A stretch of 64,000 bases of DNA from NCBI GenBank assembly GCA_023374045.1, contig CM041778.1, forward strand, positions 400,704,438-400,768,437, in the 5' to 3' direction. Position numbers and translations under genes: made by a program. A model generated the notes under the pieces. It saw nothing but the letters and a program-made list of their open reading frames with translations, had not been told where the DNA came from and did no database searches. This stretch comes from Limonium bicolor (Eukaryota > Streptophyta > Magnoliopsida > Caryophyllales > Plumbaginaceae). Positions 1 to 11,296 of this stretch are shown in pieces (position 1 is the stretch's first letter; the number at the start of each line of letters is the position of its first letter).

Positions 1-1
1 A

Positions 2-1384
2 TGGGATGGCACATTAGATAAGAAGAAATATGACTACCAGCTTCATGAGGATGGCCTGATTCGTGTGAATGGCAGACTATGTATTCCCCACGACAGCGTA
101 GAGCTCAAGGAGCGTATCATGAGAGAGTCTCATTCTTCTACTACTTCTATTCACCCTGGAGCTTCAAAAATGTACAAGGACATGAAGCGATACTTTTGGT
201 GGGTTGGCATGAAGAACGACGTCTTGAACTTCGTTATCAGATGCCTTACCTGTCAGAAAATAAAATTTGAACACCGAAAACCTGGAGGCACAGTGCAGCC
301 AATGCCTATCCCAGAGTGGAAATTCTATGATCTATCGATGGATTTTGTAGTTGGACTGCCACCGACCCGAGGAGGATTGAATATGATATGGGTAATTGTG
401 GATCGCCTAACTAAGGTAGCACGATTCATTCCTATGAAGGACACATGGAAGGTGTCGAAACTAGCAGAGCTTTTTGATAAGGAGATTTTAAGACACCATG
501 GAGTGCCAAAGACAATAGTGTCGGATAGAGACACGAGATTCCTTTCGAGATATTGGAGGGCTTCACGAGAAGCGATAGGCACCGAGCTGAAGCTTAGCAC
601 TGCTTTCCACCCGCAACCGATGGCCAGACAGAGAGACTATCCAACCCTAGAGGACATGCTTAGAGCATGTGCCTTGGACTTCCAGGGCAGTTGGTGGATA
701 AGTTGCACCTCATCGAGTTTGCGTATAATAACAGTTACACGCCTCAATCAAAATGCCACCTTTCAGGCGTTATATGGTAGACCTTGCCGTACACCGTTGT
801 GCTGGGACGAGTCCAGCGAAGCTTTTATCATAGGCCCAGACTATTTGCAACAGGTTCAGGCAGAGGTCCAGCAGATCAGGAAAAATATAAAGGCCGCACA
901 GGATAGACAGAAAGCGTATGGAGATAATAGACGTCGAGACCTGGAGTTCGCCGTTGGCGACCAGGTGTTCTTGAAAGTGTCGCCGATGAAAGGAATCTTC
1001 AGATTCGGGCAAAAGGGAAAGTTGAGCCCGAAGTTCGTAGGCCCCTACAGTATTAGGGAGCGTGTGGGCCCAGTTGCTTATCGGCTTGATCTACCCTCAG
1101 AGTTGGGACGAGTTCATGATATATTTCACGTCTCTCAGCTAAAGAAGTACATGCCCGATCCCTCACATGTGCTACAGCCCGAGAGGCTAGTCCTAGAGCC
1201 CACATTGAGATCAGTGGAGACCCCTCAGAGAATCCTAGACACTAAGACCCGAGAGACCCGGAACAAGTCAATTAGACTAGTTAAGGTGTTATGGTCAAAT
1301 CAAGATATAGAGGAAGCCACATGGGAACTCGAAAATAAGATGAGAGATAAGTACCCCTATCTTTTCACCGATACTTCGGTTTAG
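2..1384 (+). pseudogene. Ty3/gypsy integrase plus chromodomain-like C-terminus (element G1, 5' end outside window)
   Basis: The frame is open from base 2, so the polyprotein continues to the left. It starts in the pre-integrase segment. A zinc-binding H-H-C-C module follows (HSSTTSIHPGASK, then CLTCQK), then the integrase core with the first Asp in YDLSMDFVVGLP and the second in SDRDTRF. The catalytic Glu segment (SERT in the related copies at 28057-28707 and 45215-46089) is replaced by out-of-frame residues near 615-645. A second out-of-frame patch lies near 690-760. Each patch is bounded by small indels that restore frame, so the protein is full length but should be catalytically dead. The C-terminus (PQRILDTKTRETRNK, then LVKVLWSN and EEATWELE) is the chromodomain-like tail of Tekay/Del chromoviruses. 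Stop is TAG at 1382. Confidence 0.93.
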
Positions 1385-1388
1385 TGTA

Positions 1389-1425
1389 GGGTACGAGGGC
1401 GGACCCCTCTTTTAAGGGGGGTAAG
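1389..1425 (+). promoter_or_regulatory. Hairpin plus first (internal) polypurine tract of G1
   Basis: Immediately after the pol stop a near-perfect hairpin (GGGTACG / CGGACCC, 1389-1406) is followed by CTCTTTTAAGGGGGGTAAG. This looks like a plus-strand primer site but lies about 510 bp before the LTR. The same arrangement recurs in A, B and M. Confidence 0.6.
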
Positions 1426-1896
1426 CGCGTTTCGTTTTGGGTGTTTTTGCGAGTGTCGCTATGTTGTAATTCTACAACCACATGTTGATGGTTGGTAGAT
1501 TTGTGTGTGAGAATGTTATGTACGTATATGTACGCTTGGTATGAATGAATGTGTTGTGCTTACAACCACATATTGATGGTTGGTAGATTTGTGTGTGAGA
1601 ATGTTATGTACGTATATGTACACTTTGTATGAATGTTGTGCCATGGGTTGCACTCTAGCATGTTGTATGCTCTGTATAAATGGGTATTGTGTGCCTTGGT
1701 TTGCACTTTAGCATGTTATATACATTGCTAACATTTTGGGTTACCATGAGTACTCGTGTGAAGCCACTGATGTGGCATGGTGCTTGGAAGCACTGAGAAT
1801 TTTAATTATGAACTTAATCCGTTGTGTATCGTGAATGGAAGCGGGACTGGATCCTTAAGATTACTAGGAGTAGAGAAATATAAGTTAAGGAAATAA
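1426..1896 (+). repeat. 3' untranslated region of G1 with an 88 bp tandem duplication
   Basis: Two direct copies of about 88 bp begin at 1473 and 1561 with TACAACCACAT and run to about 1641. Each contains TGTGTGTGAGAATGTTATG and a TACGTATATGTAC palindrome. The rest to 1896 is non-coding. A, B and M also have short repeats between the two polypurine tracts. Confidence 0.8.
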
Positions 1897-1931
1897 GACT
1901 TCGGGACGAAGTCTCTTTTAAGGGGGGTAAG
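1897..1931 (+). promoter_or_regulatory. Hairpin plus LTR-proximal polypurine tract of G1
   Basis: A perfect 7 bp stem (GACTTCG-GGA-CGAAGTC, 1897-1913) is followed by TCTCTTTTAAGGGGGGTAAGC, directly abutting the LTR start TGAAATACCCC. This is the expected plus-strand priming site. Confidence 0.8.
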
Positions 1932-2204
1932 CTGAAATACCCCTAAATATTAAACGTATAAAACCATAACACGTTTATAATATGGACATAAAACAACGTA
2001 CGAATATATATATATGTACGAACACGAAAGAACATATGCGTAACGTTACGTTACGAAATTAAGATGTCGCGAATAAGTAACGATGTCGTCACGTAACTTC
2101 GTAACGAAATATTAATAATAAAAATAACAACACGAACTAATATATAGACACATATATAAGTACACATATATAACTATCCAAATAAAAAGAAAAAAAAGGG
2201 AGCA

Positions 2205-2285
2205 AAGACGCTCCCATTGAGGCTCGAACCCGAGACCTCCCGTACATGTTCCGAGTGCTTTACCGAGTGAGCTGCGCTCAAATTC
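2205..2285 (-). other. tRNA-like segment antisense in the G1 LTR
   Basis: On the minus strand an A-box-like CAGCTCACTCGG is followed about 40 nt later by a B-box-like GGTTCGAGCCT, then a T-rich run that could end Pol III transcription. The acceptor stem does not pair well, so it is a tRNA-derived or tRNA-like relic, not a functional tRNA gene. Similar segments lie near the starts of the central/B and C LTRs. Confidence 0.5.
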
Positions 2286-3649
2286 AGCAATTTACTCACG
2301 CCAGTTAAAACTAGTATTAGATTTAAATGGGTACTACAAAAAAAAAGAAAGAAACAACAACTACTGCAACGATCTCCTTCTACATCGGTGAATAACCGAT
2401 TCGAACCAGAATAGACATAGAGGAACCAGTGGAATCAAATCCTGAGACAATAGAAGTTATTAATTCAAGAACCCATACCCCCCCTAGTAACTTGCGCATT
2501 CCAATTGTGCCCAAATTCTATTCTGGACTTACTGTAGCCATTACACAATGTCAGGCTCACTCAGCCTCCCGGGTATAAGCTGGAACGTAACAATTATTTA
2601 CAACCTGAGACTAAAACCTCATTGGATAACATTTACCTCCATACCTAACTGTCCCAAAATCGGGAAGACCAGCGCAACTGACAATGGGCAACATTCTGTT
2701 TCAGTCAAAGGACAAAACCTGTCTCTGCTTCAAAATTCTATACACCAGAGATGCGTTTCCTTTTTGTTACAAACTTTCATGCACTGCAATTGCCTCCCGT
2801 GCCTTGTGCCAATTATTTCAAAAGTCATAGATCATCCCTATCACTCTCCTGCGGTGCAACATTTCTGCATGGGCAGAAATCTCCTTCATCCTCTCCGATT
2901 CCAACACACAAGGTAAGCTCGACTGAGTTACATTGCTTCTTCTGTTTTCCCTTGCCCGAGACCTCCATTGCAGCTTAACTCTGTCTTCTTTCTCGTCTGT
3001 GCAAGCGTGGCCAGAGGAGTAACCAGAGAGCAAGTTAAAATCGAGTAACTTCTATCACCTGTTTTCCCTGCCCGAGAATCCAACTCAGGTAGTATTCTAG
3101 AACTGACTACTACATAATCACTGTTTCAGTAGTGTTGATGTTGCCTGAAGACTTATACCCAACCTCCTGGTTTTCTCTCCGTGCTTGACTCCCCCCATGC
3201 AGTCCCCATCAGCTGTGATAAAAAGGAACCTTGAGTGGAGCTATGAAAGCTTTGTTTGAAGCTAAATCAGAAGGTGAAGTTTTCCTGAACCAAATCCCTT
3301 CTCGCTTCTGTATTACTTCCCTCCGACTTACCCAGTCTAATTTCTAGCAGATCTTTCGTTTTTCCTCAGCTGTATCAATAACCGGGGTGTAAGAGGCTTG
3401 TTAGAGTGCTTGGGCCACGAGGAAACAAAAAGGAAACACCTAAACTATCACTGGTGAGACACCTAAACTAGTTCTGTGAAGAAAGAACAGATAACAACAA
3501 TCTGTCTAATTCCTCCACCTGTTATGTCGAGTCTAACTACTAGGATTTCTTCCAGCTGCTGTTGGGTGACTCCAGAACCGAAGTTCCATACTGCACCGAG
3601 GATTGGCCAAGGAAGATCTGCTAACTCACTCAGCTGGTGAGTATCTATG

Positions 3650-5900
3650 AACTGGTTTCAGAATCAGAAAACAAAAGAAAGAGGATCAACCTGTCAAAAA
3701 CTGTTGAGTACTGTAAATCTGAAACATGCAGTCTTGGTGTGTATACTGTTCTAGTATAGTTTTGAGCTGATGACACCTAAGTCTGTCACACCCTAAACTA
3801 CATGAACTAGCAATGAGAGTGTGAAAGAAGGAAAGAAAACAGAAACAAGCATTTCGATAAAATAGCAGAAGAAAACATCAGTTCAGGTTCTAAAAGAAAT
3901 ATGTGTCTTTCTGTATATGAACTTCCCAAAGGTGTGACTGCTACTGTTGGGGTTTGAACTATTAAAAGAACCTATAACTAAGTGATCTATCAATGGGGTG
4001 GGGAGAGGTTAAGAAAACTAGGTAGCTGTGAACACAGGAAAACAAACAGGGGCTAAAATTCGTAACAGCTCATGTCCCAAATCTCACAGATTGGGGTTTC
4101 TGCGTGAGTGCTTTCTGAGAATTCTATGGAGTTGTAGTGGGAGAGTTGGGAGCTCAAAGTTTTATTAAGTTACCTGACTAAATGTGATAACAGTTGGAGA
4201 AATAGGAGGTCCAGACTCGAGGGTGGGAAAAATAAATTTTAGAGAAAAAAAGTTATCAGGTTAGCAGTTTAGGAACTGATTTCTGAAAGTTGTTTGGTTT
4301 CCTGTGCCCTGGTTCTGTTTGGAAACTCATGTCAAGGTAAATTACCTAACCAGTAGCTAAACCAAGTTGAAACCTCAGAGAAGTGAAAAAACCAGATAGA
4401 TCGGTAAAAGAAAGAAAAGTAGAAGGAGGTGTAACAGGTGGGTGGCAGTTTCTGAAATGTGATACTTCCTGTATATTAACTTATCAGGTCTGGTTTTGGT
4501 TGTGCAGAGAAACTCAGGGACATTGCCTAGCATAGTCTTGGTCTGTTCTTTTGTCTAAAAAGTTTATTAATACACTAACTAAGAGCAGATAATTTGGAAG
4601 GGAACAGAAAGCATACTCGAAACAGAAAAGAAAAGAAAAACGAAGTGAAATAATAGCTACCAGTTGTAAGTTACAAATTTTGTCTTCTATTTCAGTTCAG
4701 TTTATTAAGTTCTGTATAAGGTTGTTCATAGGGGCTGTCAATGTGGTTTTGGGATTAGCTTCATGTTTAAGATCTTGTTAACCCATAAGCTGAGGTGTAG
4801 ATGAGTTGAGAAAAAAAATAGGAAGTCATATCAGTTTCTGGTTTCTGTAACAAATGTACTGGGACATTAGAAGAGTGGTGGTGTCTTAGGTATGAACTAG
4901 AGGCATTATTACAGAGGGAAATAAAGCTGGTAAACCATTTGAGGATTTAGGAACCAGGTAACTAAGGACAAAAGAAAGGAGAATAAAGGATCAGAGGTGA
5001 AACAGAAGATAATAAATCGGTTTATCAGTTTCTGGTTCTGTGCAGAGAAAACTTGGAGACTTTGTCTAGGTTACTCTTGGTCTGTTCTGGAGTATCAAAA
5101 ACGTGTTAACACATTACTTAAGTACAGATACTTAGAAAGGATCAGGAAATAGATTGGGAACAGAAAAGAAAGACAAAGGAAATTACAGAAGAACATAGCA
5201 GTTTCAGTTTTCAGTTTTATGTGTGTTTCTGGAAGATTTATTCTGCTTCTGTACAAAGGGTTAGGTGAGTGTATTTGTGAAGCTTTGAGTTAAAATGGAG
5301 ATAAAACAAGTAGTTGGATTAGGAGTACATGGGGATGAATCAGAGACAGAGGTGTTAGTGCGCAGAAGGAATATAAGGATGATAACAGGAACTGTTACAG
5401 ACGGTGGGTTTTGGTTTCTGAAAATTTGCTTCCTGTGTAACAGATTTTTCTGAGGTGTTAGGAGTGTAGTGTTGTCTTAGGTGTGAACTAGAAACATTAT
5501 TACAGAGTAAATTAAGTGGCAAAATCATTGGGGGATCCAACAAATCGATGAAAAACAGGAAGAGATATGTATATGCACAATGGTCGGTTTTTCTGAGTTC
5601 AACCTTTCTTGCTTCTGTTTGCCCTGCGGTAGTTGTTTCTGTGTAGATAATTACAGAAGCTACGTGAGTAATTTATGAGTGAAGTTTGGAGTTTAAACCT
5701 AGACTAACACACATAACTAGTTGGGTAAACACTATAGGAAAACAACAGACAGGAATTAAACTAACTAGAAACAAACAATTCAATGAAACATGGATTTGGT
5801 TGTCTCGGTTACTAATATTATAGGTTCTGTATAACTGTAATACTGAGGTGTTATAAGTGTAATCCTAGCTTAATAATGAACTTAATTAACAGCTTATGAG
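3650..5900 (+). repeat. Degenerate internal repeats of the G1 LTR
   Basis: Imperfect copies recur of a block with a TTTCTG...GTGCAGAGAAA start, a CTTGGTCTGTTCT core and an AACAGAAAAGAAA tail (about 4488-4670 and 5028-5200). Another block is built on GTGTCTTAGG...GAACTAGA...ATTATTACAGAG (about 4885-4920 and 5470-5508). Spacing between copies is roughly 540-590 bp. No coding potential is visible. Confidence 0.6.
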
Positions 5901-6437
5901 CATAACTAGAATACCAAAGCGTGAGGAGAATGTTATACATCCATTGCTGCATTAAAAGCGGAGTTAAACAAGGTATTACAAGGACTTGTTGCTTCAGATT
6001 CTGAAACTTGTGGACTTTTGTATAAATAGGATTTAGGAGTATTCTAGGATCTATAATACCATTATACAAGGGTTAAGATATTACTCACCTATGTTATATA
6101 CATGTCACATAAACTTGTTACATAGCTAGCGCTTAAACACTTTTAAACATTACCTAAGGAACAAAAGACTTGGTTAACATACAAACAAGTTGTGAGTGTT
6201 CTAGGAGTAAGGTAAGCCTACAATTAGTGCATGTGAAGTCCTAGGAATCAATATACACTAAGCATCTAACAACATACCTAGGGGATAACATACACTATAG
6301 GGTGTCATCACATAAAATAATAAACTAACGCCTTGTTTTAATTAACGTTAGGACCGAAGCGTGCTCCGACCGGGACTCCGAGTGTGAGACAACCCGAACT
6401 TGCGAAAAAAGGTATGGACATGTGTGGTTCGTATGTT

Positions 6438-6470
6438 GCCGTGTTACACGGCTTGTGTGCTGTGTGCTCT
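6438..6470 (+). promoter_or_regulatory. Conserved LTR hairpin followed by TTGTGTG (G1)
   Basis: A perfect stem GCCGTG-TTA-CACGGC (6438-6452) is followed directly by a GT-rich TTGTGTGCTGTGTGC. It lies 1.38 kb from the LTR 3' end. Equivalent hairpins with other primary sequences sit at the same place in the other LTR families. A transcript 3'-end or packaging signal is possible. Confidence 0.5.
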
Positions 6471-6854
6471 TTGTGAAAAGACCTTAAGATTAAAGCATGA
6501 AAATTGGATTGCTTGCTTATCATGTTGGATGATTGTTATATCATTGTTATGTATCATTGTTGTGTATCATTGCGCGCACACAGTAGTTTAGTCCCTTCGC
6601 GTTTATGTGATTTGAGATGAAACACTGAGAACTATGAGAAACAAAGAAAACACTATAAGGGGAACTCCTCTCTAACTAAGGAGGACGTACCAAGACACCC
6701 ACTATGGTGTCTATTCATGAATGATAATGAAGAGCAAATCTCGATTGGTGGGACATGAGGATAACCCGGGAAGACGACATCTCGGGCCGCACGGTATGGA
6801 AAAATTCGGGAGTTGGTATCTGCATCAGATCCTTCGCCCTTTTATGTGGAGCAC

Positions 6855-6990
6855 ATCCTGGAGTCTAGAGGCGACTCCGCTTTCCCGGCGCATGACGTCG
6901 GGAATGGGGGAGTGACAACTTGGGGGAGCTTATCCTGGAGTCAAGAGGCGACTCCGCTTTCTCGGCGCATGACGCCGAGAATGGGGGACT
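6855..6990 (+). repeat. 77 bp tandem duplication carrying two hairpins per unit
   Basis: Units starting at 6856 and 6933 each contain a GGAGTC...GACTCC stem and a second stem around the loop CATGA. The second unit's stem is perfect (TCTCGGCG / CGCCGAGA, 6960-6980). The first (CCCGGCG / CGTCGGG, 6884-6902) keeps pairing through a G-U wobble. Confidence 0.75.
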
Positions 6991-7403
6991 AGCTATGGAG
7001 GAGACGTCCTCCAACGTGCGGTAACAGAAGAACACACAATAGATCAATGAGAACCAGAGAAAGATGGGCACCCGCATTATATGGTCAAGGGAGTAAATCT
7101 ACATCCCCAGACCGGTGCAAGAAAGAGAAAGAGAAGTGCACTTGGTGGAGACAAAGAGAAAGACACGAAAATACTCAATATTGTATGATCCCACTGTGCG
7201 GATCATCATTATACGAATTCTACAAAAACTCTACTTGTTTGCATGCTTGAGATGCTTGTTGTTATCTTATGCCGACATGTGTGTGTTGCCTTATGATGTT
7301 GTATGCTATATGTTATTGTTTTCCTATTGCATGAAATTGGACTTAATTATATTCGACCAAGTAGTCGTGTAGCCCGGTAACATGCGGGCTTCACACGTTC
7401 ATA

Positions 7404-7445
7404 CTCGGCATAGTTGCTGAGTCCTTTATTTTTACAGGTATGAAA
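7404..7445 (+). promoter_or_regulatory. Second conserved LTR hairpin plus TTTACAG/GTATG motif (G1)
   Basis: A stem CTCGGC...GCTGAG (7404-7421, one G-T pair) lies just upstream of TATTTTTACAG|GTATG. The CAG/GTA motif resembles a 3' splice site and recurs about 310-370 bp from the 3' end in the other LTR families. Confidence 0.45.
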
Positions 7446-7671
7446 CGAGAAGCGGGCGAAGAGTAGGCACGGGTGACTACCATGGGGGTAGTCTAAATGG
7501 GCAGGACTGTAGTAGTGTATGGTTAATGTATGGGTTATGACTTTGTTGTACTTTTGATCTTGTTGTTGAACTAAGACTTATGTTGTAGAAATTCTCGGTA
7601 CTTGGTCTGTAATTTCTATGGTGCTTGGACTTGATTGTGTTTTAATTCCAGTCAATCGGACAGCAGCTTAG

Positions 7672-7692
7672 TATTGTTGTTGTTGTTGTTGT
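7672..7692 (+). repeat. TTG trinucleotide microsatellite
   Basis: About six consecutive TTG units near the 3' end of the G1 LTR. Confidence 0.85.
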
Positions 7693-8130
7693 GTCAACCA
7701 CGTGGGTGGTTGACGTCTGTGACACCCGAGCATACGTTGTAAATCCGCTGTTTAGACTTGCTAGGTCATCGTTGGCGCATCGTTCGGACTATTGATCGGT
7801 TTAATCGGGGTGTTACAAAATCGGTTTCCACGACTTCCCACAAATTGAAAGCATGTAGATATGACTCCATTCGAATGGTCCATGAATGATAAATCTTGCC
7901 ACTAAAAAACTGAAGTAAGAATATTGAAATTTGATGTCATCACTCAAACTCAAAAACTTTTTTTTATGCTTTTTTTTTTGTTCCATCAACAAAACCTAAG
8001 ACAAATTATAACTTAAAATTTACGACAATAAAGAGAAGCATATATATGACAAAACTTTTTTTTTGGACCTTAGTAATCATAAAGAAATCTGCATTGATTT
8101 CTTCCCTCTATCTCGCTCCTGATACCATGA

Positions 8131-8361
8131 TGAAAATATAAGAATGTGGAGAAATGGGTGAAGGAAGAATAATACATGACTCTTGCATTATAATTCTGAT
8201 AGGAATACAATCCTTCTATAGGTTAATGAAAACCAAACTAGCTATCAAAAAATATCTTAACAACCCGTAACTCCTCCTATAAAAGTTATTCTTCTAGATT
8301 AAGACCAAATAATAAATAATTTCAAATCAATAATAATAATTTCTAATCATTAAAACCAACA
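8131..8361 (-). repeat. TRIM LTR copy 1
   Basis: 231 bp. The plus strand reads TGAAAATATAAGAATGTGG to AAAACCAACA. The primer site lies to its left at 8120-8130. Confidence 0.85.
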
Positions 8362-8967
8362 TTTCCCTTGATTTGAAATTTTCTAAAAGAAACTAAGAAA
8401 AACATCTTAACAAAATAAACAAAAATATCTGAAGCACGTCTCTTCAATCTTCCACGGAGCACTTCTCTCCAAAATCCGGATGCACTTCTCATCTTCTTCG
8501 TCTGCAATTATGGTTCACATCTCACCAATAATCTTTCAGAGGAGCACATCTCTCCTTACTTCTAAAACAAGTTTTCTTCTATGAACTGCCATCTCAGTTT
8601 CTTTATTACTCGTCAGAGTAGTTGATGAATTTGTCCGCAGAGGAGTACGCTTAAAATCGGTTTCCACGAGTTCCCACAAATTGAAAGCATGTAGATATGA
8701 CTCCATTCGAATGGTCCATGAATGATAAATCTTGCACTAAAAAACTGAAGTAAGAATATTGAAATTTGATGTCATCACTCAAACCCAAAAACTTTTTTTT
8801 TATGCTTTTTTTTTGTTCCATCAACAAAACCTAAGACAAATTATAACTTAAAATTTACGACAATAAAGAGAAGCATATATATGACAAATCTTTTTTTTTT
8901 TGGACTTTAGTAATCATAAAGAAATCTGCATTGATTTCTTCCCTCTATCTGGCTCTTGATACCATGA

Positions 8968-9200
8968 TGAAAATATAAGAATGTGGAGAAATGGGTGAAG
9001 GAAGAATAATACGTGACTCTTGCATTATAATTCTGATAGGAATACAATCCTTCTATAGGTTAATGAAAACCAAACTAGCTATCAAAAAATATCTTAACAA
9101 CCCGTAACTTCCTCCTACAAAAGTTATTCTTCTAGATTAAGACCAAATAATAAATAATTTCAAATCAATAATAAATAATTTCAAATCATTAAAACCAACA
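8968..9200 (-). repeat. TRIM LTR copy 2
   Basis: 233 bp, same termini as copy 1. Primer site GGCTCTTGATACCA lies on its left. Confidence 0.85.
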
Positions 9201-9419
9201 CTTTCTCTTGATTTGAAATTCTCTAAAAGAAACTAAGAAAAAACATCTTAACAAAATAAACAAAAATATCTGAAGCGCGTCTCTTCAATCTTCCACGAAG
9301 CACTTCTCTCCAAAATCCGGATGCACTTCTCATCTTCTTCGTCTGCAATTATGGTTCTCATCTCACCAATAATCTTTCAGAGGAGCACATCTCTCCTTAC
9401 TTCTAAAACATGTTTTCTT

Positions 9420-9623
9420 CTACGAACTAAGCCATCTCAGTTTCTTTGTTACTCGTCTGAGTAGTTGATGAATTTGTCCGCAGAGGAGTACGCTTAAAAT
9501 AGGTTTCCACGACTTCTCACAAATTGAAAGCTCGTAGATATGAATCCATTCGAACAGTCCATGAATGATAATTCTTGCCACTAAAAAACTGGAATAGGAA
9601 ATTCTGAAATTTGATGTCATCAC
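9420..9623 (-). pseudogene. Truncated copia Gag N-terminus in a TRIM unit
   Basis: The minus strand encodes remnants of the Gag N-terminal domain (forms such as IIIHGLFEWIHIYELS) in a shifted frame relative to the better copy at 12559-12741. It stops after about 67 codons, and equivalent stretches occur in every unit. It lies between the primer site and the next LTR. Non-functional. Confidence 0.6.
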
Positions 9624-10077
9624 TCAAACTCAACAACCTTTTTTTATGCTTTTTTTTTGTTCACTCAACAAAACTGAAGACAAATTATGACTAAAAATTT
9701 ACGACAATAAAGAGAAGTATATATATGACAAAACTTTTTTTTTGGACCTCAGTAATCAGAAAGAAATCTACATTTATTTCTTCCCTCTATATACCTCTGA
9801 ACATTGTCGATGAAACCAGAATTGTGTATAGTATCAGTAACATGGAAGAGATTCAAAGGATCTAAGATCTTACACAATATAAATAATGAAATCATTACAT
9901 AGAAAGCATCACCCTAAAGCGTTTGGTAAAGATGATGAATGCCTAATACAGAGATTCTTTGCAAAAGGCGGAAGCATTCATCATACGACTACAATATAGA
10001 ATAGGAACACAACTCAAGAGTTACATATAAGCACAATTTACTATGTAATAAAATGTTTTAAAAGATTAACATCACCA

Positions 10078-10204
10078 ACCATGATGTTTTGGTAAACTCA
10101 GTGCTACCATCAGCGAGCGATTCTCTTATCCCAGCATATGTCATATAAGGGCCAACATCATTTGCTGTGAACAGTGCACATAATTGACTTCTTAAATGTC
10201 GACA
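10078..10204 (-). pseudogene. Candidate exon 3 of the P-loop gene fragment
   Basis: A T-rich tract ending CTGCTAAAAG precedes an open frame that continues phase 0 from exon 2. It encodes about 42 residues, including FTANDVGPYMTYAGIRESLA. I do not recognise the family. The downstream donor is uncertain. Confidence 0.4.
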
Positions 10205-10403
10205 CTTTTAGCAGCAAAAAAAAACAAAAGGAAAAAAAATCAAAAACTATATATAGACACATTTATTCATATATGAACTAATTGACATAAATATATACAC
10301 CACTTTGTAAATCAGCTGGAAAGCATTATTCTGTAAAGTGTCTTGATTTAAGAGCTTTCTTTTGTCCACCACGTAAATGAAGATGCTTCAAGTATTAGGA
10401 GTA

Positions 10404-10640
10404 CTCCCTCTGTCCTGAATTGACCGTCCTGTTTGCTTTATGGCACGTTTTTCCACTTCAATATTAAGCTTATAAGATAAAATAATTTTATAAAATTAAA
10501 TTTTGTAACATATAGTTTATCATGTAAGGAATCATATGCAAAACTTAAATTTTCAAATTAATTTATCTGATATGTTAAAAATTGAAGTCAAACGACATGT
10601 CCAAATAGTAAACAGGACGGTCAATTCAGGACGGAGGGAG
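10404..10640. mobile_element. Stowaway-like MITE (237 bp)
   Basis: Terminal inverted repeats of about 31 bp start CTCCCTCTGTCCTGAATTG and end with its complement GGACGGAGGGAG. Only one mismatch is seen. Flanking TA dinucleotides (10402-10403, 10641-10642) are the expected Tc1/mariner target duplication. It sits in the candidate second intron. Confidence 0.93.
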
Positions 10641-10900
10641 TATTTATTTTCCATATCCCTAAAGAATTTTAGAATTTTGTAATCTAATGGCATTCCATTA
10701 AAACGAAGCTTGTAGCTGTGTCGCAGCCGCACTGCAATCTTGAATAACTTCACGTTCATGAAATAAACGTCACCCCACTCTGACACGTACATTTCAAATA
10801 AAATTCAAGAATTAGGAGTACACTTCTACCATTTCGAAGGAAAATAACAAACTACAAAGAATATTGAAAACTAGTAAACTAAACACTAAAAGCTTACAAG

Positions 10901-11064
10901 CAGGGGCGGAGCCAAAAATAAAATTAAGGGGGCATATGTAAAATTACAAATAATTAGGGGGATTTTGTGAAACTTTACTTAATTTTTTATTTCATTATAA
11001 TTTTATGTAATTTAGTAAAGTTGGGGGTCTTTTGCTCCCTCCATCCCCACTAGCCCCGCCCCTG
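10901..11064. mobile_element. hAT-type MITE (164 bp)
   Basis: The termini are CAGGGGCGGAGCC and GCCCCGCCCCTG. They are flanked by a perfect 8 bp target duplication CTTACAAG (10893-10900 and 11065-11072). On the minus strand the duplicated target contains the GTAAG donor of exon 2, so the insertion kept a copy of the splice site. Confidence 0.93.
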
Positions 11065-11069
11065 CTTAC

Positions 11070-11213
11070 AAGGACGATCTATGTCTTGCTCATGCAGCGC
11101 TCCACCCGGCCATCTGTTACACTTCTTATAGTTGTAGACTTTCCCGATTTAGGAAGTCCAATTAGTATAACTACACAGGCTTCAGGGAAAGCATCCATTA
11201 TCAAAGGTTGACT
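11070..11213 (-). pseudogene. Candidate exon 2 with a Walker A P-loop
   Basis: It encodes 48 codons, phase 0 at both ends, preceded by acceptor CTTTTAG and followed by donor GTAAG. It contains VVILIGLPKSGKSTTI, a clear Walker A motif of a nucleotide-binding protein. An in-frame TAG at 11079-11081 breaks it three codons before the donor. The family is not identified; a Walker A alone fits many ATPases, GTPases and kinases. Confidence 0.6.
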
Positions 11214-11296
11214 CTAAAAGTAAAAACAAACACAATAAAATGAATAACCTGAAACAAAATTAACAGGCAGTATAGGGTAACGATAAATAAACTTAC

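Larger units (their letters stand above)
1933..7817 (+). mobile_element. 3' LTR of gypsy element G1 (5,885 bp)
   Basis: It begins TGAAATACCCC directly after the polypurine tract and ends GGGGTGTTACA. These near-inverted termini are shared by all large LTRs in the window. The next bases continue a TRIM unit (AAATCGGTTTCC), so this is the outer LTR of G1 inserted into the TRIM array; AAATC is the expected duplicated target. There is no protein-coding content. Inside are a tRNA-like segment, degenerate internal repeats, tandem hairpins and the two conserved hairpin modules. The short internal ORFs (such as 2548-2916) look like chance. Confidence 0.88.

Noticed and set aside
325..600. Antisense ORFs over integrase and RT regions (also 25773-26036, 27838-28071, 28573-28821)
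   Set aside because: Shadows of conserved polyprotein frames; repeated identically wherever the sense domain recurs.
2548..2916. 122-codon plus-strand ORF in the G1 LTR
   Set aside because: No motif, lies in non-coding LTR, biased composition; overlapping frames on both strands are similarly open.
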